Shown here piece by piece: positions 45,746 through 58,800 of a stretch of DNA of 64,000 nt. The number at the start of each line of letters is the position of its first letter. Within the stretch, counting starts at the first letter, position 1. This DNA comes from Sanderia malayensis. Lineage: Eukaryota; Cnidaria; Scyphozoa; Semaeostomeae; Pelagiidae. The notes below the pieces were generated by a model that made no database searches, was not told the origin of the DNA, and was given only the letters and a program-made list of their open reading frames with translations. Where the stretch lies: the NCBI GenBank assembly GCA_013076295.1, contig RQOL01000861.1, forward strand, positions 4,814,235 through 4,878,234, in the 5' to 3' direction. Both the position numbers and the translations under genes were made by a program.

Positions 45746-48700
45746 ATGGCTTTCTCTATACCAGTGCGAAGATCTGAGATGTGGCTTTGGCGAATGGTTG
45801 GACTGTTGGCATTCATCGTCTGCTCTCTGAACGTTTTTGTTTTATGGAAAGGTAATACAAATAAATTCTTTATTTCCACGTTGGTTTAAATCTGGTTTTG
45901 CCAAATTGACTCGGAAAATGTGCGTTTTCTATCTAAATACACCTTGTATTATTCTTATTTAGGCCTGCACCGCAAATGTTTCGGGTGATAATTTTAATCC
46001 GATGCTGATTTTAAAGCATTTAAAATCAGCAATCGTGTTAAATGTTTACTTCTTTGATTTGGAAAGTAGACATCATGTTAAATATATTTATCTTTATTAA
46101 CGTGCTTTGGGAAACACTAATATAATCGAATATTGCAAGAATCGGAACTCAGACTCAAAGTTTACCAGGATAACTTTATGCTCAATGAGCGCCCCTTCAG
46201 GAAGTTCTTTCCAAATCCCCCTGTCTACCGCCACGCAAAATTAACTTTCTCAAAGTCTGTTTGTGTGAGATCACGTACAGCGATGTAACTGCTGAGGAAA
46301 GGGATAGGAACGTACAAAAACTCCTTTCCTTTTTCTTTTCTTCCCAAACACCTCGCTGCTATGGTAAAGCAATTACTTTTCTTTTTCTTTTCTTCACAAT
46401 CACCTCGCTGCTATGGTGGTTCACAAAAGATTGACAAAGGAATTCACCAACTGCAGCTGAATTAACATTCCACGACACACCATGCCATAAAAGATACACA
46501 TGATGTTAACATTGTAATGCTAATGCCATTAATGCATTATAACATTTCGTAGCATGTTGCTTTCTTATCTACCCCAAGCCACAAGAACTAACCTTTTTTG
46601 TATTTTAGCAAAGGAGAGTTAATTTTTATACCATTGTCATGTTTTTTCAAGAAGCAAGTGACTGTCTCTTATTGTTTTGAAGAATCTCAGAGCATTTGTT
46701 AGCTCAGCTGTTGTTGAAATGTGTCTTTGTGTACAGGGCCTCATTTAAGTCGGTTGAGGCCCTGGGCCCAAAATTAATTTGGGCCCCTTGAAATACACCA
46801 AAAAAAAAATTTTTGTCACGTGTATAGTACTCAGCACCCTGTTAGCATGAATTTTATGGACAAGGCTGCAAGATTCAGTCATGACAAACAAGTTAATATC
46901 AACTAAATAGTTTTCGGAATTTTGCTCGGGGGCCCCCTAAATCTAAGAATCTTACGGGACCCCTGGGTAAATGCGGCTCTGTTTGTGTACAATCAGAAAC
47001 AAATATTTTAATTTCTACACTTTCCATAGAAATTGTACTTGATTATGTTTACTGTTTCTTCAAGGTCCCCACGAAAGAGTAGATAGAAGTTCATCAATAG
47101 AAGTGAATTCTGGTGGAATCTATCAAGGTAGCTTTGTTAATGATGTTTGCTCTCTGTATTTCATAAATATTTGTCAGATTTAAAATGATTTGCAGGAAAG
47201 AATGTGATTAATTATCACTAGGAAGTCTGATCATTTATTGACTGCAGAGAACTTAAGATCAAGAGGTGTTAACACATACCATTTTACTCCACTTTTGCTT
47301 CCCCTTTAAAAGCAAAACTTTTCACCTTTGAAACTTAGTAGAAGGAAATTTCATTAACTTATCTGGACTGGGAAAGCTAAATAAAACAGTTCAGATGAAT
47401 CATCTCTAATTTCTATGATGTACCCTTCCAATTTTGTGTTTATTTTGTATTTTTATAATAATTTCATGTGGGGTGGAATGGATTATGCAAGTAGGTTGTG
47501 TGGGGCAGATTGCCTGTGGGCTGGACTGTCTTGAAAACCACATGTTGAATAAACATATAGTCAGAAGATTTTTTCAAGACCACTAACCATGAAGGGAAAG
47601 AAATCCCTATTGAATTCTGTAAATTTTGCAACAATAATTCTCACTGGGTATGATGCAGTTTTTGATATTATATGATACAATTGTCACATGTTCATTAATA
47701 ATGTTTTGATTTTCAGGCTCTATGCAGGGTGATAAATTAAATACATCATTTATTAGGAAAAACGAAGGAAAGCTTGAAAGTCCTTCCAAGCAACAACTAC
47801 CTCCTCAGCAGATTGTCAGAGGTATGAAAACAAAGCCAAGTAAAGATGAAATTGTCACCAGTGTAAAATCATTGCGTGAGTATTCAATAGTTTTAACCTT
47901 TCCTGTTTGGTGATGCTAAGCATTAATCTTAAAAGATAAATTGCTAGTTGCCATAATGAAGAATCAATGTTATCACCCCTTTTAGCTTTCTTGCTACCAG
48001 ATGTCCCTGGAATGATGGACCCTAAGAACATTCTTATTCTTGGAAAGAGGAGAGAACAGAAAGGTATTATTTTGGTTTATTGCTCAAAATTTTATCTAAA
48101 GCAGCAAAAAACACAAAAATTATACCATGCTTTTTATAATTCATTTGTCTTTTTCTAGTTTTCTTAACTATTGGAATTCCCACTGTGAAACGTAACAAGG
48201 CATTTTATCTTGCTGACACGGTGAGAGGAGTTATCAATGGTTTATCTGATGAGGAGAAAGCAGATGTGATTATTGTCATATTTATTGCTGATTTCAATGA
48301 GAACTATAAAAACCATGTTAAATCAGTTATTAGCAAACTATTTCCAAGCGAAGTTGAAAGTGGACTTATTCAAATCATAGTACCGACAAATGCTTTCTAC
48401 CCACAATTTCGTAATCTGCCCTTGTTTTTTGGAGATTCAATCGCAAGAGTTCATTGGCGCTCAAAGCAGTCCCTGGATTACTCCTTTCTTTACTACTATA
48501 CAGCAGAACTTGGCAGATATTTCCTACAACTAGAGGATGATGTTTTAACAGAAAAGGGCTTTCTTCCGAAGATCAAACAATTTATAAATTCCAGAACAAA
48601 GCCTTGGTCAACGCTGGAATTTGGCCAACGTGGATTTATCGGAATGATGTACAATGCTGATAATCTACTGTATTTGGCCAGGTATTGCAGGGTCAATTAC

Positions 48701-49306
48701 TTTTTGATGCCAGTTGATTGGCTGTTCCGTGTATTCAATGACATTTGGCTCCACGGGAATCCTAAGGACAATGTTCGTAAGCCTCCTTTGTTCAAACATA
48801 TTGGGGCATTTTCATCTTTGGATGGACAAGTGAGAAAACTTGAGGACCTCAGCAAGAATGCTGCAATCCAGGCTGTCGTTAAATTATTCCCAAATGCTCA
48901 GAATCCACCTGCTGTACTTACCACAACAATTGTTGACAATGTTCCAAATTTCCCCTTGCAAAATGCTTACTCTGGCAAAGTGTTTTGGGGCAAAACAATT
49001 AAAGTGGATGATACAGTTACAGTGACTCTTGACAAACCGGCCGTTGTGGAGAGGGTCACTTTTGTCAGTGGTACTATGGATTACCCTGAAGACTCGTTTG
49101 AAGATACAGAGCTGTTCATTTCATATGATTGCAAGACATTTCGTTCCACCGGAGTTAGTAAAAAGTCTGCAATAGTTGATGTAAAGATCAATGATGCAAC
49201 ACCGATTCAATGTGTAAGACTCCAAATCAGATCTGTAAAGCGTGACAAAGATAATAACACCAGATGGCTTGTCATTAGAGAAATCGCAATATGGGTAAAA
49301 AAATAA
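45746..49306 (+). CDS. MGAT4: Alpha-1,3-mannosyl-glycoprotein 4-beta-N-acetylglucosaminyltransferase (GnT-IV, 517 aa)
   Basis: GnT-IV adds a beta-1,4-GlcNAc branch to the alpha-1,3 mannose arm of N-glycans in the Golgi. Exons are 45746-45851, 47065-47127, 47717-47875, 47986-48063 and 48159-49306 (1554 nt, in frame). Residues 15-35 form a signal-anchor (WRMVGLLAFIVCSLNVFVLW), as expected of a type II Golgi enzyme. A low-complexity stem follows. The GT54 domain shows LTIGIPTVKR, VIIVIFIADFNENY, DSIARVHWRSKQSLDYSF, LQLEDDV (metal-binding acidic motif near residue 260), LEFGQRGFIG, VDWLF and KPPLFKHIG. The C-terminal part (about residues 400-517) fits the beta-rich lectin-like region of GnT-IV. 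A long open frame beginning at 48185 lacks the anchor and is only the last exon. Which vertebrate MGAT4 paralogue is closest cannot be decided here. Confidence 0.93.
46314..46420. repeat. Two-copy tandem duplication in MGAT4 intron 1
   Basis: TTTCTTTTTCTTTTCTTCnC followed by ACCTCGCTGCTATGGT occurs twice in direct orientation with a spacing of about 55 nt. It is intronic with no coding effect. Confidence 0.75.
46734..46984. mobile_element. CAGGGCC-type element, second copy, opposite orientation
   Basis: It begins CAGGGCCTCATTTAAGTCGG with TTGAGGCCCTGGGCCC following, and ends CCTAAATCTAAGAATCTTAC then GTAAATGCGGCTCTG. These correspond, reversed, to both ends of 43939-44482. It lies in MGAT4 intron 1. 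Confidence 0.7.
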
Positions 49307-49427
49307 ATAGCTGAAGGTGTTTGTACATTTAGCCAGCTGTGTTAAGTCAATTACTGTTTCATTCCTTTGTATTTCATACAGTTCTAGTTTGCTCTGCTAC
49401 AGGCACTGTTTAAGTACATAATGCATA

Positions 49428-49671
49428 CCGTAAATCCTCGAATGAGCCCCACCTCCGAATAAGCCCTCCCCTCGAATAAGCCCCCATCCTGTATAATCAT
49501 TTGCAAGGATGTTGAGTCCTAGTTTCCAGACACTGGAGTTGTTTAATGAATGTATTGCAAATAACAACAAGATTAAACCAATAACTTTATTGATTGGCTG
49601 CATCGTATAGCTTTTATTTAACTTAATAATCAGACTAAAATTTAGTTCGGGGCTTATTCGAGGATTTACGG
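49428..49671. mobile_element. MITE with CCGTAAATCCTCGAAT ends (244 bp)
   Basis: CCGTAAATCCTCGAATGAGC at the left and GGGGCTTATTCGAGGATTTA then CGG at the right are inverted, with TA flanks. Internal AATAAGCCCnC words link it to the fragments at 198-303 and 19130-19310. It occupies much of the 0.7-kb gap between the convergent MGAT4 and aminotransferase genes. Confidence 0.8.
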
Positions 49672-50018
49672 TAATGCAGAATGCAAAAGTGTAAAACCTT
49701 GTCAATATAAAAAATGTATAGCCTTTTGCTGTGATGGACATACTTAAGATTCAACTGTATATCTTAACAATGGACAATAGATATGGTGGGTTTGTGGAGT
49801 ATTCATACATTTACTGCTGCATAGCAGAAGTATATTCTGGTAAATGCTGGATGTGCATGCTGTCATGGACTGGCTGGCAATACACTTCAATTTTTCAACC
49901 ACCCTTAACAGAATTACCTCTCAGAATATTCATTATTTGAGCTAAATCTAAGCCACGTCTTTTTCTTTGAATCTACGTTAATGAACTACACCACAGCCAG
50001 CCAGACTTTCTTGCAAAA

Positions 50019-51787
50019 TCAAGCGTGAAAATTCAGAGACATGAATGTTGTTTTGTCATTTCGTAGTAGAACACCTTCACGAGTTGCAATGTCAAAAACT
50101 GATTCCCTGCTCTTGCAAACCGTCTCTATACTCCCACAAACGTGCTCAATATGATACTTTGGGCTACGTTTGTCAATAGGAAGAAATAAAATATGCTGCA
50201 TCAGGAAAATTGAGGACTTCAAGTGGCCAGATTGTTCTTCGTCATTGTCAATTAAAACCATTGAGCTTGCTTCGGAAAATACAGAGACACCCATCTTTTC
50301 TAATTGTTTCTCAACTTCATTGGCATTATCCTGAAAAATAGCAGATAATAGAAAGAATGATTACTATTATAATAGTCTGTATTATTATAATAGTCAAATA
50401 CTCAATAAGCTCCAACTTCAAATTTAATACTCTGATTTTTCTCTGTCAATAATCTCAACATTATACTAAACCATAAACTCAAACTGGCAGCATTGAAAAT
50501 TTGCCAAGAAGCAATTAATAGCAAAAAAAATCAACTTACAACCAGAACAGGAAAGAGCCAAAAATCTCTGAGCTGTGATAAGCAGCCAACTACAAACAGT
50601 GGCTTCTCTATCAGGCAGGCAGTTGCAAACTCTGCATTGATCAAACCAATCTTGCCTGGATCTGGTTCGCCATGGATCATTGTTTGTTGTGTTAATCGCC
50701 TTTTCATGAGCAGTAGCAGAGGCAGCGATGGTTGAAATCTTATCATCTCAAAAAGATTGCTAGGAAAAGCTCTCAGAAAACTCTTAAATAGTATCTTATG
50801 ATCTTTGAAGAACCACGAGACCAGCCCCGAGAACATCCGTACCAGGAATGGACTGTTTAAGGTTAATAGAACAAATACGTATTTCACTAGCTTTTTGAAA
50901 TAAGTGAAGCGGCCTTGAATATCGTAACAGTCTTGCAGCTGCCGCATTTTGCATAGTAATCTTTGATTTCGTACAAAGGTAAGAGCTCCACCTAAGCACG
51001 TCAGGCGTTTAACTGAACCAAAACTAAAAAGTGTAACATCAGAGTGTAAATCATTGAAGCAATTGACGCCACTGAATCCCTGTGCACAGTCTTCTATTAA
51101 CAACAAATTGTGCTTGCTTGCTAGCATTTGAATGCGATCTGTCCTAAACTTTCTGCCAAAGAGTTGCACGACCATGATAGCAACAGTCTTTGGTGTTACA
51201 GCTTTATCAATATCCTTAAGACTGGGCTTTAAGGTTGACAAATCCACATCAACTGCTTTTAATACTAGTCCATGATGCCTGGCTATGTCCTTCATGTCCA
51301 TTAAAGTAATGTTAGTGCATATCATTTCAGACCCAGGAGGAAATTTCAAGACTTGAAGAAGCATATCAAAAGAAGATCTCACAGACAAAGAAACCAGCAC
51401 CCTTTCTGGTCCACCAAGTAAGTTTTCAAGGTCATCTTTGACATTTTTATATTGCTTTGTACTTGCAACATATCCAATTGCATATATCATATCCAACCAG
51501 GAGATATCTATTACAGCAAATAAAATATAAAAAAAATCATTTTATGAAATATAAAAACAAGATAACAACAGGTAAAGACAAGGAAATAAAGGCCAGAGAG
51601 AAAGTTATTGCGTGCATAAGCACAAATGACAAAATGTAAACACAAAATGTAAAGATGCTTTTTCAACAAACATACCAATGAAAATGCTCTCAAACTGTTG
51701 TGGAAGAAAATGCCATAATGACGATAAAGGCTTTTTCGAGGTGATGTCAACTGTTTCATTATTTGTTCTCAAATTGTTCGCCATCAT
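50019..51787 (-). CDS. DegT/DnrJ/EryC1-like PLP-dependent aminotransferase (463 aa)
   Basis: Exons are 51787-51676, 51507-50540 and 50330-50019 (1392 nt, in frame). The fold-type I aminotransferase signature is clear: LLIEDCAQGF (Asp177 for the pyridine nitrogen, Gln180), then SDVTLFSFGSVKRLTCLGGA, where Lys204 is in the position of the PLP Schiff-base lysine. GxEMICTNIT and VAIMVVQLFGRK match the sugar-aminotransferase layout. Bacterial members make amino sugars; the substrate here is unknown. A hydrophobic stretch (YVFVLLTLNSPFLVRMFSGL) in the C-terminal half may bind membrane. The family is rare in animals, so descent from transfer is possible, but the gene is now spliced and AT-rich like its neighbours. 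It lies head to head with the CCSER-like gene, with start codons 1045 nt apart. Confidence 0.75.
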
Positions 51788-52832
51788 TTCAGGCAGACAA
51801 TTCTAAAAAACAAACCATTAGCGTGCGTAATGATCATGAATAATAAATTGAATGAAAAATTTCAATAAACAAGAAAGCGAAGCGGAACGGAAAAGCAAGC
51901 AACAACAACCACGAGAAGGCAAATTTCATCACCGCACCACCACGTTCACTCACGTCTCTTGCGTTTTTGGACGGTGGAAATGAGCGAAAAATACTTGGTT
52001 GAAGGTATGGCAAATATAAAATTCCCTTGCTAGTATGCAATTTTTATTGTTTTAAACGGTATCTAAACTCTGTAAGGATATCTGAGGCAAACATTTACAC
52101 CTGAATATTTTATACGAGAATCATATATACAGTACCAGAAAGTCAATTTTTGCACAGTTGGCCTAAAATATCGTCTGACTGAGGACCGACATTGCTGCCG
52201 TTTGATGCGAAAAATTGACAGCTGTGGTTAACATATTAATATTTTAATGTGTTGTTAAGAAAAAGCAAAGGAAAGCATGGAATTTATTAATTATACAGTG
52301 AACATTCTGAAATGTTTTGAGAGTTAAACTGTTACAGTGATTTGAATGAGTTTCTTTATATCGGGTCCAATCATTTTCTGTCTAGGGCATACACGCTTTG
52401 TCTCAAAGTCAATATACTTTATCGAGAAAAATCTTGTGGAATATATTTAGGACGATTGAGCTTCTCGAGACGTCAACTGTGTCCTCAACGTGTAAATTTT
52501 TTGTGTCATGAAAATTCTCTTAATTTCCCACAGAGCATGCTCTCATCCAGAAAATCCACCAAATATTTCAAATATTTTTCTTGTTTGCTTTCCGCTTTTG
52601 TACATCCATCATTAGGTTTGCTTAGTCAGGTAAATATTGTGATTGCACTGGAAAATAACGTCAGGAAAAATTGGACAATATAATTGATAAATCTACAAAT
52701 TGTAAAAAGGAGGAGTCATGCATCAGTATAAACAAAGCAGGACCTATCTTATTTAAAAAAGAGATCAATTTCATGACAAAATTATCTTCATTTTGCAGAT
52801 ATCATAATCATCTTTCGCATTTATGTAGCATA
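51788..52832. other. Shared upstream region of the aminotransferase and CCSER-like genes
   Basis: About 1 kb lies between two divergent start codons. It must hold both promoters or a bidirectional one, unless untranslated exons extend the genes. I see no TATA box, CpG-rich block or repeat worth calling. Short ORFs here have no family likeness. Confidence 0.45.
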
Positions 52833-55800
52833 ATGTCAAGAATTCCAAATTTCAACATTAAGTCTAAACTCAAGTTTCCCTCTGGATTTAAAGGTATTTG
52901 AACATTTCATTTTTACACTTGACACAACTTTTATCTGTACATCACAACTGGGTAAAGCAATAAGCTTGGTTTTTAACATTCTATTAACCACTATTGTTAC
53001 CCGTTTTATAACATTGAAAAAATAACATGGCCTGGGATGTGGCAAGTAAGCTACTACTTTATCACAATTTTCTGAGCCATGTTAATTTGGGGCAAGATTC
53101 TTATTTTAGTTCCACATTTTTCAGGCCAACTTAAATCAACAAATGAAAAAAACCAAGAAGATGAAGGAAAAGACAAGATCACAACACCCAGCAACAAAAT
53201 TGAAACTCGGTAAGACTCTTATTTACATCTTCTAAATAAATGCTTGTGAATTGGATGTTTTTGTTTTTGCTTAAAATGTGTTTTGTGATACGGTGGATAA
53301 TCTTTGGCAGCAGTATCACTTTTATACTATAATACAGTAATTGTGCCAGTGGTAGTGTAGCTAGAATACTGTCTATGTTATTGTTTTCTTTAGTGTTTTC
53401 TTAGTTTCTTAGAAAGTAGCCACACAACTTTTGTGTTGTTTTTGATTCATATTATGCTGAACTCCTATCATTCTCTATCATTCTCTATATCCGTCGCCAT
53501 ATTTTTATTTTTCTCTCTATAGCTATCCATATAGCTTTATCCTTTTCTTTACATCTATTCTTATATTTCTATCATCATCTTTATATCTATCCCCATATCT
53601 TTATCTTTCTCTATGTATACAGCCTGATATCTTTATTCTTCTCTTCACATTCCTATATTTTATTATTATTTCCAAGTCCCAGAGCATTATCTATAATTTT
53701 GGAGTGTCTTAGACAAAAGTCTGCCCCACTATATTTTATTTATAAGTGCTGAACCACAATTTTAAAGGCACCAAGCCTGGCATTTGGTATATCTATAGCT
53801 TTATTTGACCTGAATTTGATTGTATTGATTTTGCTGTGTTGCATTATGCATGCAGAGATTTATTATGCATCTCATGCTACCTGTTGTTAATTCAGTTTGA
53901 ATTAAGTTATATTGAGACAAGAGTCCAGAACTCTGAATAATGGCAATTGATACACAACTGGTCTGCATGTGTTTAAGGGATCCTGTAGTGCTAAATCTTT
54001 AGACAATGTATGCCTGAGTGTACAATAAATCATGATTATTGCGATCATCATTGTTGATTGCAATGATTATGATTGTATTACTGATGATTATGGTGATTAT
54101 GACAATTCTTGATAAAGCCAATCAGGCTACAATGATTTTAATGATAATGGTGATTATGATAATGATCATGATGATGATAGGGATAATAGAAATAGATTGG
54201 ATTATTCTGACTGTTATGCAACCTCGAACCCAGGGCCCTTCCAGCTTCGCTGACATGGAAGGGCCGTCAGCGAAGCTGGAAGGGCCCTGGGTTCGAGGTT
54301 GGACTGTTATGGTGACTAAATATTCATCTGATAATTATTGTAAGAAGGATCTTAATGATTTTAATGATGTTGTCATAATGATTCGTAAAGCCAAGCTAGC
54401 CATACAAATTGTGAGTGGTGTAAAAATGGGATATGTTTTAATCCATGGATTTTTCGTGAACTTCTTTGTATGTTCATAATAGTCAGTGTGTTGTTTACCT
54501 GCAAAGAGCAAGCCATTCTCTTCACATTATTCCGCTGAATTTCCTCATCTTTGTCAAACTTCACAAATTTATTTTATAGACTTTCATTAAATTTTATTTG
54601 CATCCAAAATAAGGCAAGTTCAATTAGTGATTTCCTATTGTGAGTCAAACTATGCAATGTTGCCATAGCAATGCCATAGTACCTGTTGCATTCCCTATCC
54701 TGAAACTTGGAAACATATTGTTGATAACAAATTATAACATGCTTGTGGATATCCTATGTTCTCTTTCCGATCAACCGACAACAATATCTTGCCGGAGAAA
54801 ATGGAATCGATATTAATAAGTCCTAAGGACAAGCCTGTATTTATCAAAGGGCCCCTTGTCCCCGGGTCCAATTTCTCAAGTTTGGGGCCTCGTGGTCATG
54901 CTCTGGTTGAGTATGAAGTCAATTTCGATACCCAGGCTTGTAAAACCGAGATGATGATAAAAACATGGATTATCATGAATATATCAATGAAGTTTGCAAA
55001 AACTCCACGCGTTACAAGCATTATAAGATATCCTCTGTATTTGCAACTGACCATCAATATAAAACAGCTCAGACTCGATTTATTCATGTGTTACGTCATT
55101 TTGTACCAGTTTTATCATGTTGCGAGTAATGTTAATTAAACTTCTTTGCTATGTCTTGTGCTGCAACAGATTTTAATCGTAGACTGATGGAAATCTTGCA
55201 GCAGGTGTTTTTCCCTGTATAGATCTCTGAGAAATCCAGAACAAACACGACATGTGTAAAATACGCGATCTCAGACAACTGATCCATTAATATGAGACCT
55301 GAGTATTCTGGAAATGTTTTGCTGTGGTGTTTCATCTTGTAATTATTTGTTCGTGATGGTAAATATATAGTATTAGTTGTTAACAGCTATCAGTCATCAT
55401 TGCTGTTTTAAACACTGACTACTACTGTCTCTCGTGTGTATTTGCAAGTTATCTTGATCTTTTTAACAAGTAAACAAACTTCTCGATACCTTAACCTGCT
55501 TTGTTTAAAGCTGCTCCCAAATATACATGTTTTGAGCATTGTATTTGTTTTTCTTCATAGAGTCATGCTAGTTATTGTGAGTATTAGAAAAGACTCGGTT
55601 TTGTTGTGTAGATTTAGTCGTATTGGCTTTAATATATCAATTTAACAGTACGTGACTGATGTTAATGCTGTTCTGCATGCCGTAAATCGCATTGTTTTAC
55701 AAGCCTGCACAGCAAGGCCTGCTACGCTTCGCTTCTATCTATTGCGCATGCTTGGTATTTATCACATTTATACGGTATATATTTGCATTTATTTGCACTA

Positions 55801-58800
55801 TATTTTACTTTACTTTTGTTCAAGGTCCGTGACTTTGCAAGAACAAGACGTAGAATCGAATGAAAAAGTTGATCATCCCGAATCTGACCACACCGAAACA
55901 GCGAGTAAAATCAGCGTGGAGAAGACGTCACAGTGCTTGTCGAAACTGGCTGAGAAACTCAATACGGCCGGCGGCGGCAAGGACAGCGATGAAGCGGCGG
56001 GTAATAGCAGTAGCAAAGTAGTACGACACCCTGCATTCCGCAGACGAACGAGCTCGAATTCAACAAAAGTCAGCGCGGGACAACCGAAGGATAAGTCTGC
56101 CGGATTAACAACGCACGGACAGAGTCCGTACGGCAAAACGACGTCACATCTCGCAACGAAACCTCCCGCGGGTAAACCGAAGAGTAACGCGGCTGCCAAA
56201 GCTGGTATCATTATTGATTCTAAGGCCTCACGGCTTCCTGGAGTTTCCGCCAGTTCTACAGTGCAAAGCAGACGGAATGGTACGAGTGTTGCATTGCAGG
56301 AGAATGGCAATGTTCATCGTAGGGCAAGTCCAATTGAAGAAGACCAGAAAGGTCAGATTTATTTTCTTATTTTAATCACTCTTATTCCCAAATAATTTCC
56401 ATGCATAGACACACACTCATTTTTTGTCTACTTATTTCTTTTCTTTTGGTTTCACTTCCTTTAATATTTTCACTAATATACAGCAAACAAAGTATAAAAG
56501 AGTTCATTTTATGAAATATGACTAAAATAAAATGAAATAAAAGATAAGGTCAAAGAGAAAGTTATTGTGTGTTTAAACACAAACGAAATAATGGCCTTGC
56601 AAGTTGTTTTATTCAGCCTATTTATAATATTAAGTGCGTTGTTCTCTTGTTTAGTGAAAGCCTCTTTGGGTTCAGTTACAGTGGTGCAAGTGTCTAGCGA
56701 GTCTGGTAAACAAAGTAATAACACAGCGACTGGCATTAGAAGTGTATCGGAACGCTTTGGCGTAAGACAAATGATCGGAAAATCATCTCAAAACTCCCGG
56801 CCTAATTCAGCAGACACCGAATCCATGAAGCCGAGGTCGTTTGGGTTAATCAAACGAGGCAGCAATGAGCGTCTCCAAACTGCCGTTGATCAAGATTCGA
56901 AATCCATACCTGGAAACGAGGCAATTGAGAAGCGAGGTAATAAGATTGAGTTGAGAAAAGCAAGCAGCAAAGAAAATATAAAAAAAGATTCGACTACTCA
57001 ACAACGGCAATTAGGATTAGCAGGTCCACAATTCAAAGCAACATCTCAACTTAAGGCTCCGTCGAAAGAGCTCCAAACAATGGCTGTTAAGCTACGTTCG
57101 TACGGTGGAAAAAGGCCTCAGCGTCCACTCAGCTACAGCGCGGGAAAACCTTCAGATCCAGCAATATATAGACGGCGTAGCGGCATTCCCTCTACTGCCG
57201 CGAACACTACCGCCGGCATAGATAAGATATCTAGCTCTTCGTCCATGCAGAACTTGTCGTCTCGCACCTCTCCAGAGAGGAAGGTATTAGAAGATGCCAC
57301 TACATCGAAGTTACTCGTCAAGTCGAGAAGCGCATCGTCAATAGCTACAGAGAATAGTGCTCACGCCCGTTCTGATATCAATGTCGGGAAATTGAAGAAA
57401 ATAGCCGGATTAAAATCAACTGGCATGAAACCTCCTTCGCAGAGACCAACTGCTGTAAGCGTCCTACCTCGATCGAAATCAAGCTCAACTAAAACGGTAA
57501 GTTCTTCAAGTTCAGAATTCGCAACAACCAGCTATCTACACGGTGAACCGTATCAGTCAACCCCCCTGCGGACAGTGTCTGACAATGAAATTCCAATTGG
57601 TAATAAATACGCCGGCCCGTTCGTCTACGATGAGTTATCCGGGGTGTTCGACGACGAAACGCACGACAATGTCAATCGAACGTTTGATCAAAAGAAACCT
57701 TCACCACAGCCTGCGAAAATATTGGACGTAACGTTTGATGCGGCTGCCTTGACCGTGAAAGGTAATGATCAGTTAGCGAATGCCATTCAGAATGCCACGT
57801 TCATCCAGGAAGCTGATGCCGGGTGTCATGCAGTGAACAATGAGACGTTTGATAAGGGGGTGGATGACGTCACACGACTGTTGGATTCGAGTGAAACTGG
57901 TCCTGTGTTGAATGAAACTCGTGTGTTGGATGTGGAAGATCAACATGTAGCTGCTGTCGGCGAGTTGAAGAGAAATGTGCTCGATCGAATTGCGCAGTCT
58001 TTTGCCAGTAACATGTCAAGCACCCCGAATGATGCTCAGAAGAATTGCTCTGCAGTTCAGAATAAGACAATCGATATCAACAGAACAATTGACATTGTGG
58101 ACTCGTCTGCAAATGAATCTGAGGACGAAAATATTGCAGAATTTAGAGGTAATGATTGTGCCGACGACAAGCGAAAAAAACGACAAGCAGATACTTATCG
58201 TCGAAGTGGAGTTCATGATCTTGTTACTAACAATATAAAGGCTTGCTGCACGGATGAGTTTTTGGAAAACGAAGCAATGGTGTTGTTAGATGACAGCTTC
58301 CTGGCGCGATCTGCAGACGACAGTTCCAATTCGACACCCCAGTCTTCGAAAGATCGCATGGAAAATGGAAAAGAAAGCAACAGTAATGCGAATGGCGTAG
58401 CAGCATCTAATGCCTGTGAAACTGGTGGATATATCGTGTTAACTGATAATGTTAAGGATGCTAATGAGAAATCTGGTCCTGCTGTGGAAGATACGCAGGA
58501 AGACGAGCGTCTTTTGCAAGGGCAAACCTCTTCTCGGTGTCTGCAATTCAATGATGTGACGTCACCAATTAATGAACAACATGAAGCGGATGGAAATCAA
58601 GATGAAGTACTTGGTGTAAGCCTGATCGATGATAGCTATGATTTGATCACGTGCGATGACGTGAAGGGATGTTTCAATGTCACAGATTATAAAATGATGA
58701 ATAAGAGAGGAGATGAGTCTGCAGTGTCCACTGCAAGTTCGGATATTGTCTCTACTGTAACTTCTACTGCTAGTTTTGTTACTAATACTACCAATGCGAG

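Noticed and set aside
45559..45777. 72-aa ORF overlapping the MGAT4 start
   Set aside because: No family likeness. It most likely represents 5' UTR sequence; the ATG at 45746 in another frame gives the Golgi anchor and splices in phase.
48185..49306. MGAT4 as a 373-aa intronless protein
   Set aside because: Four upstream exons in phase supply the membrane anchor and the start of the catalytic domain.
54039..54479. Ile/Met-rich 146-aa ORF
   Set aside because: It is a translation of the low-complexity GATTATGAT tract and the hairpin inside CCSER intron 2.
56567..56654. Hydrophobic N-terminus (signal peptide or membrane anchor) on the long ORF at 56567-59635
   Set aside because: It lies in the intron. 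The exon starts at 56655 after a pyrimidine-rich TTAG acceptor in the right phase, so the CCSER-like protein has no such segment.
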